Source: Imbricaverruca yamaguchii (Eukaryota; Arthropoda; Thecostraca; Neoverrucidae). From it: a stretch of DNA of 64,000 nt. This document shows positions 36,301-51,300 of this stretch, in pieces; within the stretch, counting starts at the first letter, position 1; every line of letters begins with the position of its first letter. The position numbers were made by a program, and so were the translations under genes. The stretch spans positions 1,264,501 to 1,328,500 of the forward strand of contig JAOTOL010001623.1 of assembly GCA_034440575.1 (NCBI GenBank), given 5' to 3'. Below the pieces are notes generated by a model. The model had not been told where the DNA came from. It ran no database searches and was given only the letters and a program-made list of their open reading frames with translations.

Positions 36301-39300
36301 TGACGACTGGTTGAACTATTTTGGAGGTGACCTCACTTGACGTTGACTAACTCATTGACTCTAGATGACCTGACTTCAAAATTTTGAAACAGCATGCCAA
36401 ATTGATGTGGGGAAAATGTATGCCAAATTTTGGCGCGCTGCCGCGCGTCATTCGTTCAATATCTGCGAAAAACCTGAAGGGGGCGGGCGATTGAAGACCC
36501 CGAGACCGGACTGGTTATCTTCTGTGAAGGCTAGTGCAACGAAATACGCAGGGTGGATGGCCACGGTAGTGAACTCTTTTGTATGCAAATTTCGTGACCT
36601 TAGGTCAATATATTAAAGATCAAATGAGGTCACAATAACAACAAAAAATGGTGTTGCGTGGCTTCGCTTGCCATTGTTATGGATCGCTGCGATTGTGTTT
36701 AAATGTTCGAAAATTAGCATTAATGATGTTTTAGACATTACTAATGATGCAATACAGATTCCAGATCCGCCATTTGACCTCAGGTCACCTATATAAGAGC
36801 ACTTTATCAGGTCATTACCTGCTCCAGCTACCCGAATCGGTCTGCCCACCCAATTGCTACATTGGGCGGCTCGGCACAATCGGCTTCGCAAAGAAAGGAG
36901 TGAAATGCATGAATAAAGTCTGGAAAAGCTTAGGCACACAATGACAAACAGTAGATTTCAGGATGTATAGGCAGTAACATGCAAAGTGACATCAATCGCA
37001 TGACAGTCAGTTGCATTTATGACAGCATTCCAGTTGACCAAGTTTGGTTCAATTAACCTGTCATGAACTTGACCTGACTTGACCTCGGCGACCTAAAATG
37101 ACTTTTAAATTATATAGCATAACAATATGCATGAAGCAAGTCGCTAGTGTTGTCAAGAACCCGTTCCTTTTGTCAATATACGGGAAGCGATTCAGCACCG
37201 AATTTTGTGGTCTGGCACTGCTAATTTGATTTTAGTTTATTCACCCCTAACTTGACAAATTTTCGGTCGATTTTAGTTTTTCTTACTTTAAACAACGCCC
37301 CGGTCATTACTAAGTAGGTAGGAAAAATGACGTATATCGGCCGGTACAATATGGAGTTATGTACGAAACATCGGAGGGGCGGGCGGATTTCGCCTTCCAC
37401 TCCTTCAGGGCGTGTGTAGCAACAACAATATACATCAAACAAGTCGCTAGTGTTACCATGAACATTTCCTTTTTGCCAATATACGAGAAGCGCATCAGCA
37501 CCGATATTTGTTGTCTGGCGCTGATAATTTTGTTTTACTTTAACGAACCCTAGCTGGAAAAATATTCGGTCGATTTTCGTCTTTCTTACTTGAAGCAACG
37601 CGCCGGTCATTGCTATGATTGCTAAGCAGGTACACAAACAATAACGTATATCGGCGGGTAAAATCTGGAGTTATCTACGAAAAACCGGAGGGGTGGGCGG
37701 ATTTCACCCCCACTCCAGGGCGCGTGTTAAAAGCGTACAACTCCAGCAATAACGGTTATTTCACGGAGAGTTATAAAATACACCATTATACCTATGAATA
37801 GACTCATGGTAAGGCAGTTAACCCTCTCCGGTTTCTCCTGTCAGATCCTTACACCAAGCTCAGCGGCTGGATTATTGTTATATCCACCCGTCTAGCTTCC
37901 AAATTATGCAGTGTACGAACGTGAACCGGATATTATCCGAAAGCCCTCGATAATACGGTTAGAAAATGACCTCACCATTAATTCTGCACTAATCATGAAA
38001 CTAAAAAAAATCATCTAAAATAATTGACTTTTCAAACGCAGTTCATATCTCCATTCCTGGCACAGGTACCGAGTGAAAACACACACCATTCGATTGCAGA
38101 AATTAATTACGCAGAACTTATTACACAGTCACATTGTACCACCATTGGACAAAATTGGCAGTCAGCTTAGCTCATCTCAAACACAAATACAAGAAAGACG
38201 TGGTGCAAACGCTGCGAACTTTGAATCATGTATTATGCCTCATTTTACTATATTCTCACATGTAAAAGCTCCAAAACTTTTAAAAAGTATATAACAGTTA
38301 GCACACGTTATCTTGACCTAGCCTCTGGTTACCTGACGGAGGCCAATCAACTTGGATAAGAAACTTCTCATATTTATGCATTCATACCAAGGAAAACCTG
38401 CGGTTCGGGCATGCACAATACAAAAATAGGAAAATTGGTCCAAATTGGCCGTAACCGGAAGTCACTAACCTGACTGCACACAAATTTGAGACATACGTTT
38501 TGTAGGCTCTATCCGATTGTACCTACGTGGCAAATTTAGCTTGAAAATCTTCTTATTTGGTTCAGTTATCGAGCCTGAAAAAAGCTTGGACAGGCCCTCT
38601 TTGACCTCAGCCAGGTCAATGGTCGTGCACGATCTGAGGTTGAAACTTTTACACCAGAAGCACAAACGCATGAAGGGAAAGGTACTGAAGATTTCGCAGC
38701 GTTGTGCTCGTACGTCTAGGAACGTGTGTTGTGTAACTGTGTCAATGTAAGGCGTCCAGGCTGTGTTAATTATTGCTGTAAAACATATTTTAACTTGCCT
38801 GTGTTAGGCTTCTGACGACCAACACCAGAGATTGCCCCTGAGCGGGCAATGGCAGGGATGAAGTGTGGTAGTACTAGCTGTAAATGCCTCGTACTCTCTG
38901 TCTGACTTTAATCTGAGAGAAGTGTTATCCTCCCCTGCCCAATTTCTCAAGCGATTCTCATCGGGACGGGAATAAATTGTTCAGCAGGAGTGAATGGGTC
39001 TGCGCCGTTGATTTACTTCTTGCTCGGTTTCATTCACTTGGAAGTTGGCTGGCTGTCAATAAGTTCGACTGGGGCTGGTCGGTGGGGGTCGGGGGCGCAG
39101 TGCTGCTCTTCCTGCCGACTCCCTGCATTCCTAGGCGTTTATCTTGCCTGAAAACCACTCAAGACGTTAACAGCTGCTGCATACCGCATACATCACTTCT
39201 GCTTATTACTCGAGCGAAGCCTCTCACGGGGTCGCCCGAAGTAGTGTGGCCTGTGTGGACGGAAACGCATGGGTGGACGGTGCCAACTTGGAAGTCCCAA

Positions 39301-42300
39301 CAGCTGATCGGCGAACAACGCTGTGTGCGGTGACAACACATCACCACTTCCAAGTGAGCTCCAACCTTTGTTGCGATTCGTGCGGATCGCGCCCATTACA
39401 ACTTAGCAAGCAAACACAAACACAGGATATATTAGTTGGCGATGACATTGCTCACGATAAATGGTGCTTTTCATTCAGTGCATGTCTTCAGGGCATGTCT
39501 TTCAAGAAGTTTTCCCGTGATGTCAATGCGTCATCAAAGTTTCTGTTGTGAGTGTACAAGTTTGTGTTGTCTCAGCTGCGGGAAAGTGATAGGGAGAAGC
39601 AGAGAGATAGAGAGAGTGAGAGAGAGAGAGAGACGCGAGGGAGAGAGAGAGAGGGAGAGAGATGGAGAGAGTGCCAGCTATATATTGGCGTGGAACAGGG
39701 GATAGGGAACTGGGTGGCAGATGGTCAAGGGAAAGACGGAAAGAGGGACTGGAATGAGGGGAAGGGAAGGGGGACTGGAAGGAGGGGAGGGGAAGGACTG
39801 AAATGAGGAGAATGGAAGATGGGAAGGGAAGGAGGAAAGGAAGGAGGATTGAACACACATTCATCTGGTCAATTCGGGCTTCGTCAGAAGTTCTTATATT
39901 TGGCATTGTTGCCGCCACTAAGGATGGAGGCTGCCACGCGGCTGACCCGTATATGCCTTACCATATTACCCGTGCGCGGCGAGGTAAAGTTCACGCGAGT
40001 GGCACACGGCAATTATGCGCGTGACGTGCGTAAACGACTCATGCAAAACTGGCAGTGTGCGGCCGCCCTGACCCTGTTTACATGCATCGTGCGCATGGAT
40101 CCCGACATCGATCCCGACATCGATCCCGACAGTGTCCGACAGTCAGTCCAACATGAATCGCACGTCTTCGTCTGTGTGCACCCCTGCCCGCGCTGCATCA
40201 GAGAGTTTGCCACCGGTTCGGCTCAACAGCGACACCCGCCGAGCGGTGTCACCCTGTGTCACGGTCACAGGACAGTACACGGCCACAGCACATCACACCG
40301 ACATCCATACACACCGCATACCGACGGGCATATCGACACCGCCGCCGGGCCCACGGGCACTCACCGATCACACCGAGCTGGACGGGCCCGGCCCGCGCGT
40401 ACCGACACCGTCCGTTGATGGTGTTGGCGGCCACGCACAGGTACCGGCCGCCGCTGACGTAGGTGACGTTCTCGAGGCGGAGGCGACCTCCGGTGGCGAC
40501 CAGCAGCGCGGGCCCGTCGGAGCCGAGGGCGCCGCCGGCCGGCACGTACAGCCAGCGGTAGGAGGGCGTCGGCCGGCCGTCACCCTCGCACAGCAGCTCG
40601 GTGGAGTTGTGCAGACCGACCGTCACGTGGGTGCCGGGCTCCAGGCGCGAGATGCGTGGCGGGTCTGCGGAGGCACGTGTCCCGGTCACGTGACTGGCCC
40701 GTACAACGTGAACAGGTCACGTGACTGCCCAGTGCAACGTGTAATACAGATATTTTAATGAAACTTTCAGCGTTTGCTTACCTTTACGGATGCAACAAAA
40801 CGTACGAGTTGAATTTTTATCTCTTTTTTTCGTTTTTGACTACATATAAATTTTGCGTATTTGCCATATTGCAGTTCAAACACAGGATTTTGGCTAAAGT
40901 AAACATTTTTTATTAGGGCAAGTTGACTTCCAACAATATTTATCGGTCTGCTCTACCCATTGGAGAAGGAAAATTAAAGAAAACTTGAAAACTCAAGACC
41001 AAGACATTGAAATTAAAAAAAATTGGGGGGGGGGGGGCAAAAAACAAATTATGGCTCTGGTCGATTTCGCTGTCCTTTTCTCATTCCAAATACTTTTTTT
41101 CTTCATATATCCCCAAAATGAACTTCCCAGAGTAAAAAACATAATGCAAGTCGTGCAAAGTCGTGAAAATCTAGCCCCCTGGTGACGTCACTTTTGGGGA
41201 AAAAATGTTGGGGGTGGACCCGGACCCTACTCGTCAAGCGCTTTTCGTTTTCGTGCGATGCTTAGTTTGGATTTTAGAGGGAGGTCTTCAACCGCCCCAG
41301 CCCGGAGACAGGGTGGGAGGATTGGATAGGAAAGACGGCGTGGGTTAGGGTGAGGGCAAATGGACATGTTTCCTCCCACAACCCCTCCCCGCGGTACCAT
41401 CCTCTGCCAGTGACTATATCTTAATGGAAGCATGACATAAATCAGTGCACGCTTCAACATGCAGACATGCACTAAGATGTAAATCACATTTTAACGGTCC
41501 TCACGACCGACGCTATTATAGTGTCAGGATTAAAAACATGCCCAATTCAAACGCGACCAGCTTTGCCGTCGGTTCCGCTTCCGGTGTGCAGTACTCGCAT
41601 TTGACGTCGAGCCGGAGCCGGGCCGGCTGGCTGGTGCCGATGGTGTTTGTGGCGAGACACGAGTAGGTGCCGGCGTGCCGCCTGGTGACGGGCCGCAGCT
41701 GCAGCGAGCCGGTCGGCACGGACAGCGGGACGGCGGCGGCGCCGCGACCGGCGAACGTCCACCGCACCACCGCCGGAGGGTTGGCGTCCACCGCACAGCG
41801 CAGCACCACCGCGTCCACCGACTCCTCCAGCTGCCGCCGCGGCAGCCCTCAGCAGCCGCACGCGCGGCGCGTCTGCGGTACAGGTGCACACCTGAGTGAC
41901 CTTGGGGCAGTGCAGATGCAGACTGATCTGCGGCGTAAATGCACACATAAACCTCGGGGCGGCACAGATGCAGACTGGTCATCGAGTACAGGTACACACC
42001 TGAACCTGGGGGAGTACATATACAGACTGATCTGCGGCATAAGTACCCACCTGAACCTCGGAGCAGCACAGATGAATTGAGGATAAGGCTCGCGAACTTG
42101 TACCCGATTCTCAACTCTCCAAACTAAACCTGGGACAGGCTAGTCCTGACCCAAAGTAAGTTCGTCCTCAAGGTACATAAGTAACGTGATGAAGTATGCA
42201 AATATCCTTGGGCACTAAAGAAGCAGCATGACTTACAAAACAAATAACGCAGCAAAATAAACACACAACTTCGTCTCACAGCTGGACGATATGTCATGGC

Positions 42301-45300
42301 GGAAGCAATCTCCATCCGGCAAGGCTCCCACGTGAGCGTGGACATTTCGGCTGCAGCGCTTCCAGGAGCGGAGATGCAACACTCACACAGCAGATCGAGA
42401 CGGACTATGGTGTCTCGAGAGTGGGACTGAATGGCGTCCGGGTCTGGCGCCCGGTAGGCTCGGTGCAGCGCCACGCAGCGCAGGTACGACCCGGCCCGGT
42501 GCCGCTGGAAACTGTGCCGCAGCACAGAGACGGCCGACCACCGGGCCGTACCGTTGGTGCCGTCCGTCCTGTTGTGTTGTGTGGCCATCCCGGTCAGGTC
42601 AGTCTCGCCTGCCGCACGGGTACAACCAGGTCATGTCAGGTCGGCTTTGGTCAGGTCAGTCTCGAATGTCGCACGGGTGCAGCCAGGTCATGTCAGGTCT
42701 GCTCCGATCAAGTCACTCTCGCCTGCCGCACGGCTACAGCCAGGTCATGTCAGGTCGGCTGAGGTCAGGTCAGTCTCGACTGTCGCACGGGTGCAGCCAG
42801 GTCATGTCAGGTCTGCTCCGGTCAGATCAGTCTCGCCTGCCATACGGGTACAGCCAGGTCATGTCAGGTCTGCTCCGGTCAGATCAGTCTCGCCCGCCAT
42901 ACGGGTACAGCCAGATCATGTGCTGACCACCTTTGGTCAGGTCAGTCTCGCCCGCCGCACGGGTCATGTCAGGTCGGCTCCGGTCAGGTCATCCTTGTCT
43001 ATGTCCGACGCAAATTATGTTCGTTCAGGTGGAGTAAAATGCATATGCCACCACTGAACATATTTAGGTCGAGACAATCGCGCAGGCACCGGCACTGTTT
43101 TCCCGGGTGTGTTTGTCATACTCTTGCAAACACGCAAGCTTCACATGCCGATGGACATCACGGAATATCTCGCTGGCAGCAGCTCTCACAATCCTAAGGT
43201 AGCCCATGCATTCCAACTTTAACAGAGCCGCACACTTCCGCCGTGCTCAGTCAGCAGCCACTATAGATCGACGCCCGCAGTGTTTCTGCGCGTCAAGCGC
43301 CGCCCCCCGCCCCCCGTGGAGATCTGCAGGGCATGATTACGTCGTAAATCATGCTGATCCAAACACCGGCCAGAATTGTGCCACACACAATGAACTGGCT
43401 GCGGTGTGTGTGCGGTCGTGGGGTGAAGCGGAGGTGGAGGTCTCAGTCCAACGTCATCACCTGACGTCATTTGACGCCTCTCGACTCCGTACTGCCGTCG
43501 GCACACCCAGTCGGCCGCCGTCGGAGTCCTCTGAGCGCTTCGGAAGAGGCGCGTGGGGTATCGCACGGTATGCACGGTGTGCATGGCATGCACGGTATGC
43601 CCAGCAGCAGTGCGCTGGTGCGTCATCAAGGCGTTCCCCTCCGGCCATCTACCGTCGGCCATGTGCCGTGCATTGACTGACCCGAGCACTCATTGGCAAT
43701 TTACTGGGTCGGTTTGCCGGAGCTCACGACTTCTCTGGTGCCAATATCAGGCGGCCGCCGCAGACCCCACATCGACGTGAATGCCCGTATCGCCGACGAC
43801 CCGCCTGTTGGATGCCGGACGCTCGCCGACGAGCCGCGTGATGGGTGTCGGCACTCACCGATGAACCACCTGATGAGTGCCGGTGGATTTCCGCCGGCGG
43901 CACTGCACTCCACCTGCACGTGCTGGCCAAGTCGAGCGGTCAGGTTCCCTCCCGACGGAATGAAAGTCGAGCCGAACCTCACCTGCGGCGGTTTCGGCTC
44001 CACTGCGGGCCAGGTAACAGGTCACTGGTTACATGTCGCATGTCACAGGTCACAGGTAGCAGCTTACAGGCCACATGCCAAAGGTCACAGGTCACAGGTC
44101 ACATGACACGTGTCACAGGTCACAGGTCACAGGTCATAGGTCATATGTCACATGTCACAGGTCGCATGTCACATGTCGCAGGCCACTGGTCACAGGTCAC
44201 AAGTCACAAGTCACAGATCACAGATCACAGGCCACAGATAAAAAATCACAGGTCACAGTTCACAGGTTACAGATCACATGTAGCAGGTTACAGATAACAG
44301 ATCACAAGCTACATATCACAGGTCACAGGTTATAGGACACACATCGCGTTAAGTCAGACGCTACTCGTTGCAAATAATTCGTCGCTCACTGGAGAGGTTA
44401 GATGACATAGCACCATGCAGGACAACAGAGCACCCAGCCTACGTTAGTGCAAGGTGGCATTTATGCCTGTTGTTAATCAGGGTGTGATAAGCCTTAACTA
44501 CGTCTTCTTCAGTTTTACAACCGGCAAACCATTTTAGATCAATGAGCTTTGAAAGAAACAACTGCCGGCTTTGTAGTAATCAGTAGTAAATTGTGAAGTA
44601 CAAATGATATATTACCTGCTAACATATTGCATTTTTAGGATTTGTTATGTGGATTGTGTGCCTCGCACCTCTGGCCAGACAGAACACTGTTGTGTGCCGC
44701 GAACCTTTGGTCAGACAGAATACTGTTGTACCTCCGGTCAGACAGAATACCGCTGTGTGCCTCGCACATCTCGGCCATACATAATACTGTTGCGAGCCGC
44801 GTACCTCCCGCCAGACGGAATACTACTGTGTGCCACACACCTCTCGACCAGGCGTAATACCGTTGTGTACCGCGCACCTAATACGAGGCAGTTGTGCGAG
44901 CCTGACTAATACTGAGTCGTCCAAGGTGCTGCGCATCTCCCGGCCAGGAAACAGAGCGCAGTTGTCTGATGCACCCACCTTGCCCAGACAGCAGACCAGC
45001 GGGACACCTATCACACGGCCGAAAACGACTGAGAGTGACGAGTTGGCGTGGCATCTGACTGAAGAGCTACGACTCAGAGGGATTGCTTAAATGGCGAGTC
45101 TAAAGACCCTGCGAGTTACCAGTGCACATCGCCCGTGAAGATGGGTGGGAAGTGGTTACGTGGAAAACTAACATAGCTAGTTCAACCACAGGGGAGAGTG
45201 TGCTGGATGATAAAGGTGATTTCGGGCGTGCCGGATCATAAAGGTGATTTGCACCGCCTATAAAGCGAACACGTTGCATGTCTGTCAAGTAATGCAAGCA

Positions 45301-48300
45301 CAGTGCAGGCAAGTGCACATTTGCGTTAAGGGAATTTTACGTCATAGTTCGTGCGATATTTTAGATGCTGAAAGGATATCTCCCTGATTTATAAATGGCT
45401 TTCATTTTACTTTACTCTGCAAAATAAGTTGAAGTTAAGGAGAGGGGGAGTGGAGAGTTGAGAGTGTCGAGAACTTGATTTGTCCAGTGTGTCGGCTTCA
45501 GCTTACTCTTACCGAAGAGCACCGGGGGATCTTTAACGGGCGAGGCGACGGCCGTTGCCTGTTAGTTGTTAGTAGCGGATTAGTCTCAGCATGCCATGCA
45601 GGGTTGCCGGTTGGGTTAGTGTGGTGTTTTGTATTTCGGCTCATCTACGTCCATTGTATCTCTGGGTAGCCATTTTAAGCCATGAGTTACAAGGAAAACC
45701 GGCTCATCTACGTCCGATGGCTCCTCTGGGTACTAATTTTACGTCATGCCTGTTTCCTTTTCTTTCTGTTTTTGTAAAGTTAGTCGGCTCACCTACGTCC
45801 GACGACATCGCTAGGTAGCCACTCATTTCTAATGGGGGAGCGAATCGGCTCATGTACGTCCGACACCATTCTGGAATGGCCATTTATGTGTCTCCTATGA
45901 GTGTTCGCGGGCATGCATTGCGTGTTGATGTGAGTCTTGGTAGTGCGGTGTCTGCAGTGTTCCTGCTAGTTTTTCGGTGTACATATATTCAAATAGAAGG
46001 GGTTCTGGGTGTTTGTCACCAAGAGGCGATGGAAGCGACAGTGCGACGCCCTCTCTCCTTGGCAGAATGCCGTAAGTGGTCGCCTTTAAGAATTAAAGCT
46101 ACTAAAGTCTAGCAAGATGAGGCCTATGTTTAACGTGGTTTTGCAGGTGTCGCAGTGAGGTATTGCATATTAGTCACCCTCCAGTTGAGGATGTGTTAGG
46201 TTTGTGCGACCATCTCTATGTCTAGTGAGGATTGCCTCTTTTTGTCGGTTAGATTTATTTGATAAGTTCCATGTTCCTACCGTTAGCTTGATTGTGTGGG
46301 TGTGGCTGAATTTGTGTTGCATTGAGTTGTGCTATGTACATGTATTCTGGTGATGTTGAAAAATGTGCCGCTGTAGGAGTGCTTTGCAGTCGTCTACAAA
46401 ATATTCCATACTGGGGTAAATGTTCTATGATAGAGCTTGCTTTGCGAGCCGGTCAGCTTCTTCGTTACCTGGGATGTTGCGGTGTCCCGAATTCCAGAGG
46501 AAGGAAATGTTCATGCTTACGTTAAGGGTCACGTTTATGCTATGGGATTATATAAATGGCGTGATGTGGACAGTAGGGGACGAGTAGCTTAGGGGTAAGT
46601 TACTAGTGTCACAATCGAAAGGTTGTGGGTTCGAGTCTCACCTGTCGCTACTCTTCGCCCGCGACCAATCGGCGTGAGAGATTGGCGACGCTACATGACT
46701 CAACAGTCGATGTGTCGTAAAATCAATAACCAACCAAGATGTGGACAGTATCGGGTGTTGCTAATTGAAGTGAAGAACATATTTAGAGCTCGATCAAATT
46801 ACTACATCTCTAGCTTTACGCCTTATGAGAATGGATATAGCGGCCAGAATAGCCATGGTTTCAGCGGAGCAGATGGAGAAGTTATTCGGCAGACGTTTTG
46901 AAAGCCGAAGACCTGATTCAGTGATGCAGATGCCTGCCTTAGCCTCGTGTTTCGACCCACTCGTGAATACGAGCGTTTTGTGGTTATTGTCATCGGCGAA
47001 CTTGTGGAAGATGCCAATAATTTCTGCCGGTGTGATGGTGGATTTTGTTTCCGAGAGCAAGTACTCGACCTTTGGTTGACTGAGAGTGTAGAATATTCCA
47101 GTGGGCGTTCGAGCTGCAGTGGCTGGCATTGTAAGGTTAATATTTGAGAAAACGTGGATATTTGAATACTATTTGGTGGAAATTTGCTCCAAAACCGGCT
47201 CCTGTCGTATCTGACAGGCGTAAAGCAGCGCTTTGCCTGATTATTACAACACAAATAAATTTGGCTTTGATGTCGTTGTAGCATAGCTGTTGTGTCCTCT
47301 TGGAGTGGAGTATTTGAGTTCACTAAAAGACTGGCTATCGGTGTGGTACTGAGGGCACCTGTGGCTGCTCTGATGCAGCTTTCTTGGATGATTCCCAACT
47401 GTTTCCTCTGGCTTTCTGAAATTGTGCAAATATGATGCTATTTTATTCTAGGATGGGTCGTATGATTGAGGTGTAGAGTCGTAGTAGTGTTTTCCTGTCT
47501 CCGCCCCATGTTGTGCCTGCAAGTGCACGGAGTATGTTGACGCGCTTCGCGCATCGCTTCGGATGGATGTGTTGTGTGTGTATTTGTGTCTAAACTATGT
47601 TTTTTAGCCTAAATATATTCCTAATAACTTGGAACTGTTCGCCTGCTTGATAACTTTACCATCGATTCCAAGTAGAGTTGTGGGTGCAAGGGGAAGACGA
47701 CTATATGTGACAGTGGCCGACTTTTCTGCGGACTGGGCGACGTCCCATGTTTTGCACCCTTTGCAAGGTGGTCTAGACCTGCCTTAATGTTGTTGATTTT
47801 TAGCTTTTAGGAAGCATTGTGACGTCCAACTGGCTATATCCTCCTTGAAAAGTGAGCATTGAAGTGAAGTGTCTGAGTGGTCAGTAAGTAGGTCGCTGAT
47901 CATGATAATCAAGTGGCTCGGCAAGAAAACGTTCCCCGGGGCCAGGCCCTTTTCCTGAGTTGTGTTTGATGTGACACCACTACAACGTACCCTAAAGGTC
48001 CCGTCTATGAGGAAGTTTTGAATGAAGTGTGCCATGTGTGCCACAAGATGTGCAGCGTAGGCCTGTCTTGTGGAGTTTGTGTATCAGTGCGCACTTGTGT
48101 ACTCGTCGAATGCGACGGTGATGTCTGAGTAGGCAGCTATTGCTGTGCGTTCGATGCGTAGACCACTTTTGATGTCATGCACTAGTCTAATGAGATTGTC
48201 TGTAGTTGACTTTTGACGCTGGAAGCCGCACTGAAACTCGTCAAGGAGGTCGTTGTGTTCTAGAAATGTCGTCAGTCTTATGTTGACCATGCGCTCGACC

Positions 48301-51300
48301 AGCTTATTAGCAGAGCTAGTGAGATGGGTCTGTAGCCTTTTGCGGTGGAGTGATCTTTGTGTGGCTTTGGCAATGGAATGACTACGCTTTCCCGCCAGGA
48401 GGCGGGAAAGGTGTCGCTTTGGTACAGCTCATTTATGGTAAAAGCGTTAGGGAATTTTTGCTGAGATTTTAAAGATCTTTTTTAAACTGCTTTTAAATTG
48501 CTAATGGATGTCGTCCGGCCCATCGAATGTGTTTGCACGCTTCATGACCATGAGTTATTGTTGTTGTTGTTGACCACTTGTTAGCTTTTAGGAAGCATTG
48601 TGAGCAAGGAAGCATTAGGAGCATGAGTACCATTTTAAAGTTGGCAGTCGCATAGCCATATTTGATCAGTTACGCGCTACATCCGGACGGCGGAAGTGCA
48701 GCTCGCCATAAATTTAGCCGATGACGTGGGACAATGCTCTGCATCGACAAGCCAACTGGCGCCAATAACAAACGTGCACGAAATGATCAACGCAAAAGGC
48801 AGCACATATATTCCCATATGTGTACAATGAAGACACCTCCACTCAAGCAGTAATTGATAACGTTTTATTCCCGTGTGTATGGGAGCAGCTTGGTGAGAAA
48901 GGACCCGCAAGCGTCCTTTTATATCAAAATACAGTATAGAGCAGACTCGTGGACCGAAATGAACTTCAGAATGTTGCATTGGACCATTTGCGACCATCAA
49001 AATCAAAATATTCGCAGCTAACCTTACAGCGTAAGCTCTCGGGCGCGGTTACAATTGGTTCCTTCTCCATTATCAAATGTCACCTCCAAACACGGAACGA
49101 ACCAGAGCAATCCTGCCGTTCCAGCTTTCGACCTTCCACACGGTCCCTTGCTCGTCTTTTCCGCAGTGAGTCGTCCCGCTCCTGATACCAAGGTCTGAGC
49201 GCAGTCAGTTGTCCCGCTCCTGATACCAAGGTCTGAGCGTAGTCGTCCCGCTCCTGATACCAAGGTCTGAGCGCAGTCAACCCCCACTTCTGATACCAAG
49301 GTCTGAGCACAGTGAGTCGTTCCGCTCCTGATACCGGGGTCTGAGCGCAGTCAGTCGTTCCCTTCCTAATACCAAGGTCTGAGCGTAGTCAGTCGTTCCG
49401 CTCCTGATACCAAGGTCTGAGCGTAGTCAGTTGTCCCGCTCCTGATGCCAAGGTCTGAGCGCAGTCGTCCCGCTCCTGATACCAAGGTCTGAGCGCAGTG
49501 AGTCGTTCCGCTCCTGATACCGGGGTCTGAGCGCAGTCAGTCGTTCCCTTCCTAATACCAAGGTCTGAGCGTAGTCAGTCGTTCCGCTCCTGATACCAAG
49601 GTCTGAGCGTAGTCAGTTGTCCCGCTCCTGATGCCAAGGTCTGAGCGCAGTCAGTCGTCCCGCTCCTGATACCAAGGTCTGAGCGTAGTCAGTTGTCCCG
49701 CTCCTGATACCAAGGTCTGAGCGCAGTCAGTCGTCCCGCTCCTGATACCAAGGTCTGAGCGTAGTCGTCCCGCTCCTGATACCAAGGTCTGAGCGCAGTC
49801 AGTCGTCCCGCTCCTGATACCAAGGTCTGAGCGTAGTCAGTTGTCCCGCTCCTGATACCAAGGTCTGAGCGTAGTCAGTTGTCCCGCTCCTGATGCCAAG
49901 GTCTGAGCGCAGTCGTCCCGCTCCTGATACCAAGGTCTGAGCGCAGTCAGTCGTCCCGCTCCTGATACCAAGTTCTGAGCGCAGTCGTCCCGCTCCTGAT
50001 GCCAAGGTCTGAGCGCAGTCAGTTGTCCCGCTCCTGATACCAAGTTCTGAGCGCAGTCGTCCCGCTCCTGATACCAAGGTCTGAGCCCAGTCAGTTGTCC
50101 CCTTCCCGATACCAAGTTCTGAGCGCAGTCAACCCCCCGTTCCTGATACCACGACCTGGACGCCAACAGGCACATCGGAGGTCATCCTCAAAAGCAGGGT
50201 TGCAGCGGTCCATCGTTTCATAGGTCTGGACGCAACCAGCTCAGTGAAGGGATATTCACAATTGTAAGCGCATTGGTTTCATGCAAAGCTCATGATCTAC
50301 TGCAGGACTATTGCGGGGATATGTCCGTCTCAACTTCAGTGGTGGCAGAACGTCGCTACAATTCTCCAGAACTTGTGTAAGGCTGTACCCTGGGAGGAAC
50401 CGGCCGCCAGGAGTGTTTGCTGTTTATTGTGTGGGCTTTAGGGCTCTGAAATTATAATGTTCTTCACATGGCTGTAGGCACTGTTTTCCTTTTCGTTGCT
50501 GTTTGGGTGCTTGTTTAAATAATATTTTTTCCAGAGGAACGGAGTCACTACGAAGAAGAGCAACTTGGCACATCTTTCTCCTGCACTCTTTTGGCATCGC
50601 CTTTTTAAGTGAAGGACTAAAAAACAGACACCATCTCACCGACACGGTTTGACCGACACCATCTCGCCGACATGGACCGTCTCAGCAACCGCTGGCTCGA
50701 TCTTCATGAAACCTACACCAAACGATCGCCAGTGTGCCAGAGGCGTGCGGTTTGGACTTTCGTAACCTTGGGTCAGGTCAAAGGTCACCAAATTGAAGAA
50801 AAACATAATTTTGTAATTATTGACATGGCTGATCTCGGTAACCGCTAGGTCCATTCCAATGAAACATGCACAAAACGAACGGCCGTGTGCTGGAGGCGTG
50901 CGGTTCGGACTTTCGTGACCTTGGGTCAGGTCAAAGGTCACGAAATCGCAGAAAAATACAATTTTAGGCTAACCGACATGACCGATCTCGGTAACCGCTG
51001 GGTCGATTCCAATGAAACATTCACCAAACGAACGGCCGTGTGCCGCAGGCGTGCGGTTTGGACTTTCGTGACCTTGGGTCAGGTCAAAGGTCACGAAATC
51101 GCAGAAAAACCATAGTTTTAGGCTCACCGACATGACCGATCTCGGTAACCGCTAGGTCGATTCCAATGAAACCTTCACCAAACTATCGGCCGTGTGTCAG
51201 ATGTCAATCATAATTTTTGGCTTCTATGATGATTTCAATGTTATTCACTTCCTATCTTATTTACAGCACTCACGAGGAACTAACGAATATTTATTTATAT

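Noticed and set aside
42387..42578. Alternative exon 4 start after CACAACAG
   Set aside because: It would enter in the wrong phase relative to exon 3; the outer acceptor joins cleanly.
46577..46655. Functional tRNA gene
   Set aside because: The acceptor arm does not close and the anticodon loop is eight bases; a SINE body and A-rich tail follow.
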